A DNA stretch of 64,000 bases from Cognatilysobacter xinjiangensis (GCF_014651995.1 NZ_BMXY01000001.1:1-64000), one strand, 5' to 3'. Shown: positions 1 to 9,252, numbered from the stretch's first letter. Notes: generated by a model from the sequence alone, not told the origin. Made by a program: numbers and translations.

Positions 1-38
1 CATCCGCAGGCGCGCATCGCCGCGTGGGCATCGCGAAC

Positions 39-59
39 GCCCGGCGCGCTGCGCCGGGC
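39..59. terminator. Perfect GC hairpin, possible terminator of an upstream gene
   Basis: A 9-base stem (39-47 with 51-59) closes a 3-base loop. It is fully complementary and all G/C. No T-run follows on either strand, so it is only terminator-like. A short reading frame open from base 1 stops at 85-87, so the hairpin could lie within or near the end of a gene entering from the left. Confidence 0.35.
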
Positions 60-441
60 CGGAAGCGACGCATCAGATCGCAGCTAACCACCGACCGAAG
101 GCGCGCACTGCCGCGTCGCACCACCGCGCTTCGAGCGTCGCGCACGAACGGAAGCGTCGTAACGGATCTCGACGACCTCATGCCCGACCGCGCGACGTAC
201 GTGAAGCGACCGCCCCCGGGAGAGACTGCAAGGCACTGGAGCCGAGCCGACTGCCGGCCGCCTCATCCCGCTCCGACTCCGCAGCACGACCTGACGCTTC
301 GAACCAAGCGCGGAACCGGTTTCGCCCTGCACGGTCCGAGCCCTGCAGCTCCGACGAGACACCCTGAACAATCCGGCCAGCATTCGCGCTTCACGTCGCG
401 AATTTGGTAAACAGTTCGCCTTTCCCCCGAGTCACGCCGCC
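60..441. other. No recognisable gene; leader of the type II secretion operon
   Basis: The reading frames here have no family resemblance, are rich in Arg/Pro/Ser as expected of GC-rich noncoding DNA, and lack ribosome sites. The last 50 bases are locally AT-richer, around 395-420, and probably hold the promoter of gspG. I cannot point to a clear -35/-10 pair, and there is no strong Shine-Dalgarno sequence in front of gspG. Confidence 0.4.
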
Positions 442-882
442 ATGCGCAACCGCCGTTCCCTGACCCGCTCGCCCGCACGCCGCGCGCTGCAGCGCGGCAT
501 GAGCCTGATCGAGATCATCATCGTGATCGTGCTGATCGGCATCGTGCTGACCTTCGTCGGCAGTCGCATCCTCGGTGGCGCCGATCGCGCGAAGGCGAAC
601 CTCGCCAAGTCGCAGGTGCAGACGCTGGCGGGCAAGGTCGAGCAGTTCCAGATGGATACCGGCCGCCTGCCGGGCTCGCTGTCCGAGCTGGTTTCGCAGC
701 CGCAGGGCGCCGCGGGCTGGCTCGGCCCGTACGCGAAGGAGCCCGAGCTCAAGGATCCGTGGGGCAATGCGATCAGCTACCGCGCCCCGGGCGAGGACGG
801 CCGTGCGTTCGACCTGGTGATCCTGGGCAAGGACGGCAAGCCCGGCGGCAGCAGTTACGACGGCGACGTGCGCTACGAATGA
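442..882 (+). CDS. gspG: Type II secretion major pseudopilin GspG (XpsG)
   Basis: This 146-residue protein is the major pseudopilin that polymerises into the periplasmic pseudopilus driving protein export through the outer-membrane secretin. The N-terminus has a basic leader of 19 residues ending in Gly, then MSLIEIIIVIVLIG, a type IV prepilin peptidase site with Glu at mature position 5. The hydrophobic helix follows, and the C-terminal half has the GspG pattern (Asp-Pro-Trp-Gly, then SSYDGDVRY at the end). It is the first gene of an operon in which starts and stops overlap. gspE and gspF, which precede gspG in Xanthomonas xps clusters, are not in the 441 bases upstream. Confidence 0.95.
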   Translation: MRNRRSLTRSPARRALQRGMSLIEIIIVIVLIGIVLTFVGSRILGGADRAKANLAKSQVQTLAGKVEQFQMDTGRLPGSLSELVSQPQGAAGWLGPYAKEPELKDPWGNAISYRAPGEDGRAFDLVILGKDGKPGGSSYDGDVRYE

Positions 883-1367
883 TCTACCGCGCGCGACGCC
901 GGCCGGCACCGCCCGCCCGTCGTGCGCGCGGCGTGTCGCTCATCGAGATCGTCATCGTGATCACGCTGGTCGCGGTGATGAGCCTGCTGGCCGCCGCGGC
1001 GATGGGCGGCGGCTTCAAGGGCATGCAACTGCGCTCGTCGGCGAAGGAAATCGCCGCGCAGCTGCGCTTCACGCGCACGCGCGCGATCGCCACCGGGCAG
1101 ACGCAGCGCTTCGTGATCGATCCGCAGCGGCACGTCTGGAGCGCGGCGGGCGAGCGCAACGGTGAGATCCCCGAGTCGCTTCGTGTCGCGTTCACCGGCG
1201 CGCGGCATGACCGGCCGGCGCGCGGCGAGGGCGCGATCCTGTTCTTCGCCGACGGCGCGTCCACCGGCGGCCGCGTGCAGCTCTCGCGCGAAACGGCGGC
1301 CTGGAACGTGGATGTCGCCTGGCTGACGGGTGAGGTGAAGCTCGCGCGCGCGGAGGCGCAGCGTTGA
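879..1367 (+). CDS. gspH: Type II secretion minor pseudopilin GspH
   Basis: This 162-residue minor pseudopilin is thought to sit near the pseudopilus tip region. The prepilin cleavage site is RARG followed by VSLIEIVIVITLVAVM, with the conserved Glu at mature position 5. The start chosen is the ATG that overlaps the gspG stop as ATGA; a longer in-frame extension to 759 would only read through gspG in another frame. The globular domain contains the GspH-like stretch of Arg-Ala-rich helix followed by beta strands. It is probably translationally coupled to gspG and depends on the same prepilin peptidase, plausibly PilD at 51434. Confidence 0.9.
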   Translation: MIYRARRRPAPPARRARGVSLIEIVIVITLVAVMSLLAAAAMGGGFKGMQLRSSAKEIAAQLRFTRTRAIATGQTQRFVIDPQRHVWSAAGERNGEIPESLRVAFTGARHDRPARGEGAILFFADGASTGGRVQLSRETAAWNVDVAWLTGEVKLARAEAQR

Positions 1368-1783
1368 TGCGGTGCATGCGCGGCTACACGCTGATCGAGG
1401 TGATCGTCGCGTTCGCGGTGCTCGCGCTCGCGCTGACGCTGCTGCTCGGCACGCTGACCAACGCGAGCCGCCAGGTGCGCTGGTCGGCCGATGCCGGGCG
1501 CGCCGCGCTGCTCGCGCAGTCGGTGCTTGAGCAGGCGGACCTCGACGGCCCGTGGAGGGAGGGCGAACGCAGCGGCGCGCTGGAGGACGGGCGCTATCGC
1601 TGGACGATGCGCGTGCGCCGCTTCGAGGACCCGACCCGCGTCGGGCAGCCCGTCGATCCCGCCGCGCCCGCGCTGTTCACCGTCGACCTGACGTTGCAAT
1701 GGGGCGCGGGCGGCGCACGCGAACGTTTCGAGCTGCGATCGCTGCGACTGGTGCCGGCCAATGCGGCGGGGCCGACGACATGA
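1367..1783 (+). CDS. gspI: Type II secretion minor pseudopilin GspI
   Basis: This 138-residue minor pseudopilin would form the tip complex with GspJ and GspK. The short leader MRCMRG is followed by YTLIEVIVAFAVLALALTL, a standard prepilin peptidase site and hydrophobic helix. The ATG at 1367 overlaps the gspH stop as TGATG, so I prefer it to the TTG three bases upstream. Length and the downstream pattern, ending with the RFELRSLRLV strand, fit GspI. Its position between gspH and gspJ supports the call. Confidence 0.9.
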   Translation: MRCMRGYTLIEVIVAFAVLALALTLLLGTLTNASRQVRWSADAGRAALLAQSVLEQADLDGPWREGERSGALEDGRYRWTMRVRRFEDPTRVGQPVDPAAPALFTVDLTLQWGAGGARERFELRSLRLVPANAAGPTT

Positions 1784-2418
1784 GGCGCGCGCGCGGCTTC
1801 ACGCTGGTCGAGGTGCTGATCGCGACGGTGCTGCTCGCGGCAGGGCTCACGCTCGCCTTCGCGACCATCACCGGCGCGACGGGCGCGGCGCGGCGCGGCG
1901 AGGAGGTCGCGCGCGAGAACGAGCACATCCGCGCGGTGGAAGGTTTCCTGCGGCGCCGGCTGGCGGGCGCGCGGGCGGTGCCGTTCGGCGTGGAAGAGGC
2001 CAATGGACTGCCGATCCGCTTTTCCGGCGAGCGCGACCGCATGCGTTTCGTCGCCGACCTGCCGGATTACATCGGACGCGGCGGCCCCAGCGTGCACGAC
2101 CTGCGCATCGAGCGCCGGCCCGCGGGCGACGGCGTGCGGCTGATGCTCGATCTCGCCGTCGTGCAGGCCGGCCTGCCGGTGCCCGAACGCGAGCGAGCCC
2201 CCGAGCTGCTGGCCGACGACCTGCGTCGCGTCGAATTCCGCTACCGCGGCCTCGGCGAAAACGGCGCGCTGGGCGAATGGCGCGACGAATGGACCGCGAT
2301 CGAGCAGTTGCCGCTGCTCGTGCAGGTCCGCATCACGGGCAACGACGGCCGAGCCTGGCCCGTGCTGACGGTCGCACCTCGCCTGGCCGGCGCCTATGCC
2401 ACCGGGGTGCCGCAGTGA
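1780..2418 (+). CDS. gspJ: Type II secretion minor pseudopilin GspJ
   Basis: This 212-residue minor pseudopilin is a tip component. The leader MRRARG precedes FTLVEVLIATVLLAAGLTL, a prepilin-type signal with Glu at mature position 5. The C-terminal domain includes LADDLRRVEFRYRG and PLLVQVRIT, typical of GspJ strands. The ATG overlaps the gspI stop as ATGA. An in-frame open stretch further upstream lies entirely within gspI in another frame and is not taken as coding. Confidence 0.9.
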   Translation: MRRARGFTLVEVLIATVLLAAGLTLAFATITGATGAARRGEEVARENEHIRAVEGFLRRRLAGARAVPFGVEEANGLPIRFSGERDRMRFVADLPDYIGRGGPSVHDLRIERRPAGDGVRLMLDLAVVQAGLPVPERERAPELLADDLRRVEFRYRGLGENGALGEWRDEWTAIEQLPLLVQVRITGNDGRAWPVLTVAPRLAGAYATGVPQ

Positions 2419-3296
2419 GGCGCGATGCGCGCGGTGCCGCGCTGCTGCTGGTGCTGTGGTTGATGGTGCTGCTGATCGCACTGGTCGGCGCGTTCTCGCT
2501 GACCGCGCGCACGGAGAACCTGCAGGCCCGCGCGCTGGTCGACGGCGTGCAGGCCGAGCAGGCCGCGCGCGCGGGCCTGGAATACGCGCTGACGCGCGTC
2601 GGCGAGACCGATCCGCGGCGCCAGTGGCGTCCCGACGGCCGCACCTATCGCTGGAACTTCGCCGACGCGGGCGTCGAGGTGCGGCTGGTCGACGAGGACG
2701 CCAAGGTCGACCTCAACCAGGCCGACAACGGATTGCTGGTCGGGCTGATGGAGGCGGTGGGCATCGCGCGAACGCGCGCCGAGAAGCTGGCCGGCGCGGT
2801 GATCGACTGGCGCGACCCCGATCCGCTCACGCAGCCCTCCGGTGGCGCCGAGGACCCGGACTACGCGTCCGCCGGACTGCCCTGGGGCGCCAAGGACGCC
2901 GAGTTCGAGAGCAGCGCCGAGTTGCTGCAGGTGCTGGGCTTCGCCGCCGACGACGTGCGACGGCTGCTCCCGCACGTGACCGTCTACAGCGGGCGGGCGC
3001 GGCCGGAGACGGCGTTCGCCTCGGCCCCCGTGCTGACCGCGATGGGACTGGACGGCAAGGACATCGTGCAGCGGCGCGAGGCCTGGGATCCGTCGCGCGG
3101 CCAGCCCATGCCGGGCATCCCGGGAATCGGCGGCCTTCAGGCGTCCGGAAGCGGAACGTATAGTATCGAGAGCACGGCCCGGCTCCGTGGCGGACGCACT
3201 GCCACGCTCGCCGCCGTGGTCCGTATCGGGGGCGGTTCCGTTCCCGGAATGGCCTACACGCCGCTGCGGTGGGAGGAGGGGGCTCAGTCACGATGA
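2415..3296 (+). CDS. gspK: Type II secretion minor pseudopilin GspK
   Basis: This 293-residue protein is the large minor pseudopilin that caps the tip of the pseudopilus. The N-terminus MRRDARGAALLLVLWLMVLL has the GspK-type processing site, which lacks the usual Glu at mature position 5. The alpha-helical SAM-like domains include LLVGLMEAVGI, LAGAVIDWRDPD and the calcium-site style loop after it. I chose the GTG start at 2415, overlapping the gspJ stop as GTGA, because it places the leader directly before the hydrophobic helix. Confidence 0.9.
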   Translation: MRRDARGAALLLVLWLMVLLIALVGAFSLTARTENLQARALVDGVQAEQAARAGLEYALTRVGETDPRRQWRPDGRTYRWNFADAGVEVRLVDEDAKVDLNQADNGLLVGLMEAVGIARTRAEKLAGAVIDWRDPDPLTQPSGGAEDPDYASAGLPWGAKDAEFESSAELLQVLGFAADDVRRLLPHVTVYSGRARPETAFASAPVLTAMGLDGKDIVQRREAWDPSRGQPMPGIPGIGGLQASGSGTYSIESTARLRGGRTATLAAVVRIGGGSVPGMAYTPLRWEEGAQSR

Positions 3297-4456
3297 CGTC
3301 GGTTCTGGAAGGCCGCATGCGCGGCCTCGGGCGCCTTGCCGCGCGTCTCGGACCGCAGGCGACGAGCCTGCGCGGCCTGCTCGCCTGGTGGGGCCGCGCG
3401 CTCGCCGCCTGGCTGCCGCTGCGCATGCGCCGCGCGCTCGGCGTCGATCGCGGGCGCCTGCTGCTGATGCCGCGCGACGACGGGCAGGTGCAGTTGCGCC
3501 TGCATCGCGACGGCGAGCTGCACGAGCTCGGCCTGCTGCCGCCCCCGGTCGACCTGCCAGTCGACGATCCGCTCGCCAGTGTGCTCGGCCCGACCGCTCT
3601 CGACCTGCCGCGCTGGCTGGCGCTGCCCCCCACGAGCGTGCTGGTGCGCCGCCTCGCGCTGCCCGCCGCCGCCGCCGATCGCCTGCGCGACGTGATGCGC
3701 TTCGAGATCGACCGCCAGACCCCGTTCGCCGCCGACGACGTGCTCTACGACGCGCGCCTCGTCGGCCTGCGCCCTGACGGCCAGCTCGACGTCGAACTCG
3801 TGGCCACGCCGCGGCTGCGCGCCGAACCCGTGCTGGCCGCGCTCGGCCCGCTGGCCGGGCGCCTCGCCGGTATCGACGTGCTCGACGCGACGGGCCAGCC
3901 GCGCGGCGCGAATCTTCTGGACGCCGGTGCACGCGGCCGCCAGCGCGATCCCTGGCGCCTGTGGAACCGCGTGCTGCTAGCGGTCGGGGTGGTCGCGTTC
4001 GCGGCGATGCTCGCCACCGTGCTCGACAACCGACGCGAGGCCGCGGCCGCGCTCAAGGCCGAAGTGGACGATCTCGCGCGTCCGGCTCGCCTGGCCGCGC
4101 AGGAACGTCAGGCGCTGGTCGACCTCGTCGCCGGCCAGGCCTTCCTCGACCGCCGCCGCGCGGAGACGCCGACCGCGATCGAGGTGATGGACGAACTGAG
4201 CCGGCGCCTGCCGGACGGCACCTATCTGGAAAAGCTGGCGATGGAAGGCGACCGCCTCACGCTGATCGGCTTCAGCAACCAGGCGCCGGCGCTGATCGCG
4301 CAGCTCGAAGGCTCGACGTTGTGGCGCTCGCCTGCGTTCGCCGGCGCGCTGCAGCCCGATCCGCAGTCGCGCCGCGAGGGCTTCACGCTGACCGCGCAGC
4401 TGGGCCGCGCGCCAGCGCCCGCCGCGAACGCCGCGAACGCGGGAGGCACGCGGTGA
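3293..4456 (+). CDS. gspL: Type II secretion inner-membrane protein GspL (PilN-like C-terminus)
   Basis: This 387-residue bitopic protein would connect the cytoplasmic ATPase GspE to the periplasmic assembly. The N-terminal 220 residues form a cytoplasmic domain with VLVRRLALP and DVMRFEIDRQTPF, typical of GspL/PilM-like folds. One membrane segment lies near residues 227-246. The periplasmic part contains ETPTAIEVMDELSRRLPDGT, as in PilN-like domains. The ATG overlaps the gspK stop (ATGA) and has a strong purine-rich GGGAGGAGGGGG stretch about 10 bases upstream. Confidence 0.88.
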   Translation: MTSVLEGRMRGLGRLAARLGPQATSLRGLLAWWGRALAAWLPLRMRRALGVDRGRLLLMPRDDGQVQLRLHRDGELHELGLLPPPVDLPVDDPLASVLGPTALDLPRWLALPPTSVLVRRLALPAAAADRLRDVMRFEIDRQTPFAADDVLYDARLVGLRPDGQLDVELVATPRLRAEPVLAALGPLAGRLAGIDVLDATGQPRGANLLDAGARGRQRDPWRLWNRVLLAVGVVAFAAMLATVLDNRREAAAALKAEVDDLARPARLAAQERQALVDLVAGQAFLDRRRAETPTAIEVMDELSRRLPDGTYLEKLAMEGDRLTLIGFSNQAPALIAQLEGSTLWRSPAFAGALQPDPQSRREGFTLTAQLGRAPAPAANAANAGGTR

Positions 4457-5235
4457 CGCCCGTCGTCACCGACCGCGAGCGCTGGCTCGCGCTGGGCCTG
4501 CTGGTCGCGGCGCTGCTGCTCGCCTACGGCGTGCTGATCCATCCGTGGTGGACCGTGCCGATGCGCGCGGTCGATGCCGACATCGCGCAGTTGCAGGAAC
4601 GTCGCGCGCGCCTCGCCGCGGCGGTCGCGCAGGCGCCGGCAGTACGCACCCGCCTGCAGGACGCGCAGCAGCGCCTGGCGACGCGCCCGGGTTTCCTGCC
4701 CGAGGCGACGGCCGAGCTGGCGATGGCCGGCCTCGTGCAGCGCCTCGAGACCGTGGTGGCGCAGGCCAGCCCCGGCAATCGCAGCTGCCAGATCAGCAAC
4801 CGCTCGCCCCTGCAGGGCGAGGGCCGCGAGCCCTACACCCGCGTGGCCGTGCAGGTGCGCCTGCGCTGCGGCACGCCGGAACTCGGGGTGGTGCTGCATG
4901 CGCTCGAGGCCGGCACGCCGCGGCTGTTCGTCGAGAACCTCAATGTGCTCGCGCAGCGCTTCTTACTGCAGTCGGACGGCGGAATGCCCGGCAGTGGTAG
5001 TGGCAGTGGCAACAACGGTGGCATCGACGTGAGTTTCGATCTCGTCGGCTACCTGCGGCCCGCCGGGACGGCGGGGACCACCGCGCCGCCCGCCGCGATG
5101 CCCGTCCCGGCGATGCCGACGCCCGCGACGCCGGCGCCCGCCGGCATGCCCGGTGCCGCGCCGGGCGCGCCCGTTCCGGCCGCACCGACGCCCGCTTTAC
5201 CGGCCGGCATGACGGGAGGCCCCGGTGCGCCTTGA
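4453..5235 (+). CDS. gspM: Type II secretion inner-membrane protein GspM (XpsM type)
   Basis: This 260-residue inner-membrane protein partners GspL in the assembly platform. A membrane helix at about residues 11-32 (WLALGLLVAALLLAYGVLI) is followed by a coiled region (about 40-75), a ferredoxin-like periplasmic domain, and a low-complexity Pro/Ala/Met-rich tail from about residue 200. The GTG start overlaps the gspL stop as GTGA. The tail repeats short MPxP-type units and resembles tails on the next protein, GspN, suggesting an unstructured linker. Confidence 0.85.
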   Translation: MTPVVTDRERWLALGLLVAALLLAYGVLIHPWWTVPMRAVDADIAQLQERRARLAAAVAQAPAVRTRLQDAQQRLATRPGFLPEATAELAMAGLVQRLETVVAQASPGNRSCQISNRSPLQGEGREPYTRVAVQVRLRCGTPELGVVLHALEAGTPRLFVENLNVLAQRFLLQSDGGMPGSGSGSGNNGGIDVSFDLVGYLRPAGTAGTTAPPAAMPVPAMPTPATPAPAGMPGAAPGAPVPAAPTPALPAGMTGGPGAP

Positions 5236-5986
5236 CGACATCGCCCCGCGCACGCTGCTGCTCGGCGTATTCGCCGGCTGGGCGGTGCTTGCCTGGGTGC
5301 TCGCGCTCGCCGGCATGGGCCGCGAACTGCCGGACGGCGAGAGCGGCACCATCGAGGGCAGCCGCCTGCCGGAACTGCCGGAACAGGCCCCGCCCACGCT
5401 CGGCCCGTTCGCGCAGTACGACCAGATCGTCGCGCGCCCGCTGTTCGCCACCGATCGCCGTCCGCACGCCTTCCTGCTGCCGAACGTCGACGGGCAGGCC
5501 GAGGCGGCGCCGAGCTTCGACCTCGTGCTGACCAGCGTGCTGATCACCCCGCAGGTGCGCATCGCCATCGTGCAGAAGCCCGATGGCAGCGAGTCCTGGC
5601 GGGTGAAGCTCGGCGAGGCGCCGGATGCGTTGCCGTCATGGACGCTGGTCGACCTCGCGCCGCGCAGCGCGGTATTCCAGGGGCCGGAAGGCCGCAAGGA
5701 ACTCGCATTGCGCGTGTTCGACGGCAAGGGCGGCGAGCCCCCGTCGGCCTCGGCCGCGCCGCCGCCGGGCATGCCGGGCGCGCCGCCATCGGGCGCCACC
5801 GCCCGCCCCGCACCGATGCCGTCCACGCCGACGCCGCCCATGGCCGACGCCGCCTCCATGCCGGATCCGCAGCAGATCGACCAGATCCGCCAGCGCATCG
5901 AAGCGCGCCGCGAAGAGATGCGCCGCCGCGCGCAGAACGCCAATCCCCCCGCCACGGTCGCGCCGCCCGCGCCCGCGACCCGCTGA
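5225..5986 (+). CDS. gspN: Type II secretion protein GspN/XpsN (GspC-like)
   Basis: This 253-residue protein sits where Xanthomonas carries xpsN. It has a short cytoplasmic start, one membrane helix (about residues 10-31) and a GspC-type homology region: ARPLFATDRRP, then the beta-rich stretch with LVLTSVLITPQVRIAIVQ. The C-terminus is Pro/Ala-rich and ends in a charged helix. In related systems this protein links the inner-membrane platform to the secretin. The GTG start lies inside the end of gspM with an 11-base overlap. I infer the GspC-like role from the HR-like pattern. Confidence 0.78.
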   Translation: MRLDDIAPRTLLLGVFAGWAVLAWVLALAGMGRELPDGESGTIEGSRLPELPEQAPPTLGPFAQYDQIVARPLFATDRRPHAFLLPNVDGQAEAAPSFDLVLTSVLITPQVRIAIVQKPDGSESWRVKLGEAPDALPSWTLVDLAPRSAVFQGPEGRKELALRVFDGKGGEPPSASAAPPPGMPGAPPSGATARPAPMPSTPTPPMADAASMPDPQQIDQIRQRIEARREEMRRRAQNANPPATVAPPAPATR

Positions 5987-5994
5987 GCCCCGCG

Positions 5995-8271
5995 ATGACC
6001 CCGATGACGCCCGTTCCCGCCTTCCGCCCGGTCCTGCGCCAGAGCCTCATCGCGCTGACCATCGCCGCGACGCTCGCCGGCTGCGCCACCGCGCCGGTGC
6101 CTACGCTCCAGCGCGAGGGCCGGCTCGACGGCCCGGTCGCGGGCACCTCGTCGGCCACCGCCGCCGATGGCGTCACGACGACGCCGCTCGGCGCGCCCGA
6201 GGCCGATGCCGCGCCGCGCGCGCAGATCCGCCGCGGCACCGGCGAGGTGATCAACCGCCGCGTCGCCAGCGCCCCGCCGTCCAACCTCGGCGGCAGCTCG
6301 GGCGAGGCGCGCTTCAACTTCGAGGGCGAATCGCTGCAGGGCGTGGTCAAGGCCATCCTCGGCGACATGCTCGGGCAGAACTACGTGATCGCGCCGGGCG
6401 TGCAGGGCACGGTGACGCTGGGCACGCCGAAAGCGGTCAGCCCCGCCGAGGCGCTGAACCTGCTCGACATGGTGCTGGGCTGGAACAACGCGCGCATGGT
6501 CTACAGCGGCGGGCGCTACAACATCGTGCCGGCCGACCAGGCGATCGCCGGCACCGTCGCGCCGCGCACCGGCCCGGCCTCCACCGCGCGTGGTTTCGAG
6601 GCGCGCACCGTGCCGCTGAAGTACGTGTCGGCGACGGAGATGGAGAAGATCCTCAAGCCGTATGCGCGTCCGAACGCGATCGTCACCGTCGACAACGCGC
6701 GCAACGTGATCACCGTAGCGGGCACGCGCACCGAGCTCGAGAACTACCTGCGCACCATCGAGACGTTCGACGTCGACTGGCTGTCGGGCATGTCGGTGGG
6801 CGTGTTCCCGCTGCAGTCGGGCCGCGCCAGCCGCGTGGTCGCCGACCTCGAGCGCGTGTTCGGCGAGCAGAGCAAGTCGCCGGTGGCCGGGATGTTCCGC
6901 TTCATGCCGCTGGAAGGCGCGAACGCGGTGCTGGTGATCACGCCGCAGGCCGACTACCTCGACGACATCCAGCAGTGGCTCGAGCGTATCGACGGCGCGG
7001 GCGGCGACGCGCGCCTGTTCTCCTACGAGCTCAAGTACATCAAGGCCAAGGACCTGGCCGATCGCCTGTCGGAAGTGTTCGGCGGCGGCAGCCGCAGTGG
7101 CGGCGGCGACACCGGCGGGCGGCCGACGCTGATGCCCGGCGTTGAGGCCACCGAGCTGCGCGATACCGACGACGGCGCGACCGCGAGCATCGGCGGCAGC
7201 GATTCAGGCACGACCGGCGACACCGGCACGGGCACCGGCGGCAATGGCATGACGTCGACGCTGTCGCTCAATCCGCGCAGCGGCGGCAACGGCAGCGTGA
7301 GCCTCGAAGTCGACGGCCAGCGCGTCGGTGTGTCGGCGGTGGACGAAACCAACTCGTTGCTGGTGCGCGCGACGCCGCAGGCCTGGAAGTCGATCCGCGA
7401 CGTCATCGAGCGTCTCGACGTGATGCCGATGCAGGTGCACATCGAGGCGCAGGTCGTCGAGGTACAGCTCTCCGGCGCGCTGCAGTACGGCGTCAACTGG
7501 TTCTTCGAGCAGGCGGTGAGCGATCCGGTGGCCAGCGGCGGCGCGGGCCTTCCGAACGCGGCCGGGCGAGGCTTCTGGGGCGACCTGCGCGGCAGCCTGC
7601 GCCCGGGCGACGTCGCCAATCCCGGTCTCGCGTGGACGTTCCTCGGCCGCAATGCCGCGGCGGTGATCAGCGCGCTCGACGAAGTTACCGACCTGCAGCT
7701 GCTGCAGTCGCCCTCGGTCTTCGTGCGCAACAACGCCGAAGCCACGCTCAACGTCGGCAGCCGCATTCCGATCGAATCGGTGACGGTCGATCCGGGCAAC
7801 GGCACCGGTACCACCTACAGCCAGGTGCAGTACCTCGACACCGGTGTGATCCTGAAGGTGCGTCCGCGGATTACCCGCGACGGCATGGTGTTCCTCGACA
7901 TCGTGCAGGAGGTCAGCTCGCCCGGCGCTCGCGACGCGAATGCACGCAACGTCACGATCAATACGCGCAAGGTGAAGACGGAAACCGCGGTTCAGAGCGG
8001 CGACACCATCATGCTCGCGGGCCTCATCAGCGACGGCGTGACCAAGGGCTCGTCGGGCGTGCCGGGGCTGAGCCGCATTCCGATCGTCGGCGGGCTGTTC
8101 GGCCGGCAGAGCTCGCGCACCGACCGCAACGAGGTGATCGTGCTGCTCACGCCAACGGTCGTGCGCAACCCGCAGGAAGTGCGCAACCTCACCGACGAGT
8201 ACACGCAGCGCTTCCGCGCGATGGAGCCGCTGCACCGCAAGCCGAAGTCCACCGGCACCGAGGTGCGCTGA
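5995..8271 (+). CDS. gspD: Type II secretion outer-membrane secretin GspD (lipoprotein)
   Basis: This 758-residue secretin forms the gated outer-membrane channel. The signal sequence ends in LAGC with Cys30, a lipobox, so the protein is probably lipid-anchored. An N0 domain begins near residue 100 (FNFEGESLQGVVKAILGDML), followed by N1-N3 repeats. A Gly/Ser/Thr-rich insertion lies in N3 (about residues 360-440). The C-terminal secretin core includes LQLLQSPSVFVRNNAEATLNVG and VPGLSRIPIVGGLFG. It is the last gene of the operon, with 8 bases between the gspN stop and its ATG. The lipobox could allow self-piloting without a pilotin. Confidence 0.95.
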   Translation: MTPMTPVPAFRPVLRQSLIALTIAATLAGCATAPVPTLQREGRLDGPVAGTSSATAADGVTTTPLGAPEADAAPRAQIRRGTGEVINRRVASAPPSNLGGSSGEARFNFEGESLQGVVKAILGDMLGQNYVIAPGVQGTVTLGTPKAVSPAEALNLLDMVLGWNNARMVYSGGRYNIVPADQAIAGTVAPRTGPASTARGFEARTVPLKYVSATEMEKILKPYARPNAIVTVDNARNVITVAGTRTELENYLRTIETFDVDWLSGMSVGVFPLQSGRASRVVADLERVFGEQSKSPVAGMFRFMPLEGANAVLVITPQADYLDDIQQWLERIDGAGGDARLFSYELKYIKAKDLADRLSEVFGGGSRSGGGDTGGRPTLMPGVEATELRDTDDGATASIGGSDSGTTGDTGTGTGGNGMTSTLSLNPRSGGNGSVSLEVDGQRVGVSAVDETNSLLVRATPQAWKSIRDVIERLDVMPMQVHIEAQVVEVQLSGALQYGVNWFFEQAVSDPVASGGAGLPNAAGRGFWGDLRGSLRPGDVANPGLAWTFLGRNAAAVISALDEVTDLQLLQSPSVFVRNNAEATLNVGSRIPIESVTVDPGNGTGTTYSQVQYLDTGVILKVRPRITRDGMVFLDIVQEVSSPGARDANARNVTINTRKVKTETAVQSGDTIMLAGLISDGVTKGSSGVPGLSRIPIVGGLFGRQSSRTDRNEVIVLLTPTVVRNPQEVRNLTDEYTQRFRAMEPLHRKPKSTGTEVR

Positions 8272-8396
8272 GTCGTGCACGCCCCGCGTCCGCCCGTGGG
8301 CGGCGCGCCGGGCGTCGCCTCGCATCGCGGCCATGCACGGATGCGAATGCGCCACGCCCGCACTGCGCTGATCGACCTGCACCGCATTGCCACGCC

Positions 8397-9233
8397 ATGA
8401 ACGACGCCATCGCCGCCGTCGTCGTCACTTACCAGAGCGCCGAGACGATCGAGCTCTGCCTGCAGCGGCTGCGCGCGGCGGACGGCGTCGCGCAGATCCG
8501 CGTGGTCGACAACGGTTCCGACGACGGCACGCTTGCGATCGTGCAGCGCATCGCCGCGGGCGAGCCGCGCCTGAAGTTCATCGCCAACCCGGACAATCCC
8601 GGCTTCGCGGTTGCCTGCAACCAGGGCGCGCGCGCCGCGCACGCGCCTTGGCTGGCATTCGTGAATCCCGATTGCATGGTCGAGCCCGACACGCTCGCAC
8701 GCCTTCGCGATCTCGCCGGCGGCACGCCCGTGCTCCTCGGCTGCGAACTGGTCGACGAAGAGGGCATGCCCGACCCGGCCGCGCGCCGGCGCGATCCCGA
8801 GTTCGGCGCGATGCTCGCGGGCCGCGGCACCGATCTATCGCTGCCTTCGGACGGTTCGCCGCTGCAGCGTGTGGACGCGGTATCGGGCGCGTTGATGCTG
8901 CTGCCGCGGGCGCTGTTCGAGCGCATCGGCGGTTTCGACGAGGGCTACCGCCTGCACGCCGAGGACCTCGACCTCTGCCGCCGCGTACGCGACGCCGGTG
9001 GCGACGTCGCGATCGCCAACGACGTGCGCGTGGTGCACATCCGCGGCGTGTCGAGCCGCGCGCGGCCGTATTTCGTCGAGTGGCACAAGCATCGCGGCCT
9101 GTGGCGCTACTTCGCGCGCTTCGAAGCACCGCGTCGCGGGCTGCTGGTGCGCGCGGGCGTCTTTGCCGCGATCTCGGCGCGCTTCGCTTCACGCGCGCTG
9201 TCGATCACCCTGTCGATACTCGCAGGCCGCTGA
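8397..9233 (+). CDS. Family 2 glycosyltransferase (rhamnosyltransferase-like)
   Basis: This 278-residue cytoplasmic or membrane-associated enzyme is a GT-A fold glycosyltransferase. Visible motifs are [18 protein letters not shown] at the start, [10 protein letters not shown] for nucleotide binding, [11 protein letters not shown] in place of the DXD strand, and [15 protein letters not shown] with the catalytic-base ED pair. It resembles rhamnosyl- or similar sugar transferases used for surface polysaccharide, but the donor and acceptor cannot be read from sequence. It stands alone between gspD and pncB. The start is the ATG at 8397. Confidence 0.85.
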   Translation: MNDAIAAVVVTYQSAETIELCLQRLRAADGVAQIRVVDNGSDDGTLAIVQRIAAGEPRLKFIANPDNPGFAVACNQGARAAHAPWLAFVNPDCMVEPDTLARLRDLAGGTPVLLGCELVDEEGMPDPAARRRDPEFGAMLAGRGTDLSLPSDGSPLQRVDAVSGALMLLPRALFERIGGFDEGYRLHAEDLDLCRRVRDAGGDVAIANDVRVVHIRGVSSRARPYFVEWHKHRGLWRYFARFEAPRRGLLVRAGVFAAISARFASRALSITLSILAGR

Positions 9234-9252
9234 TCGACGAGGGCGCGGGCGC

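Noticed and set aside
24-410. Possible 128-residue gene before gspG
   Set aside because: Arg/Pro/Thr-rich translation, no ribosome site and no family resemblance; typical of noncoding GC-rich sequence.
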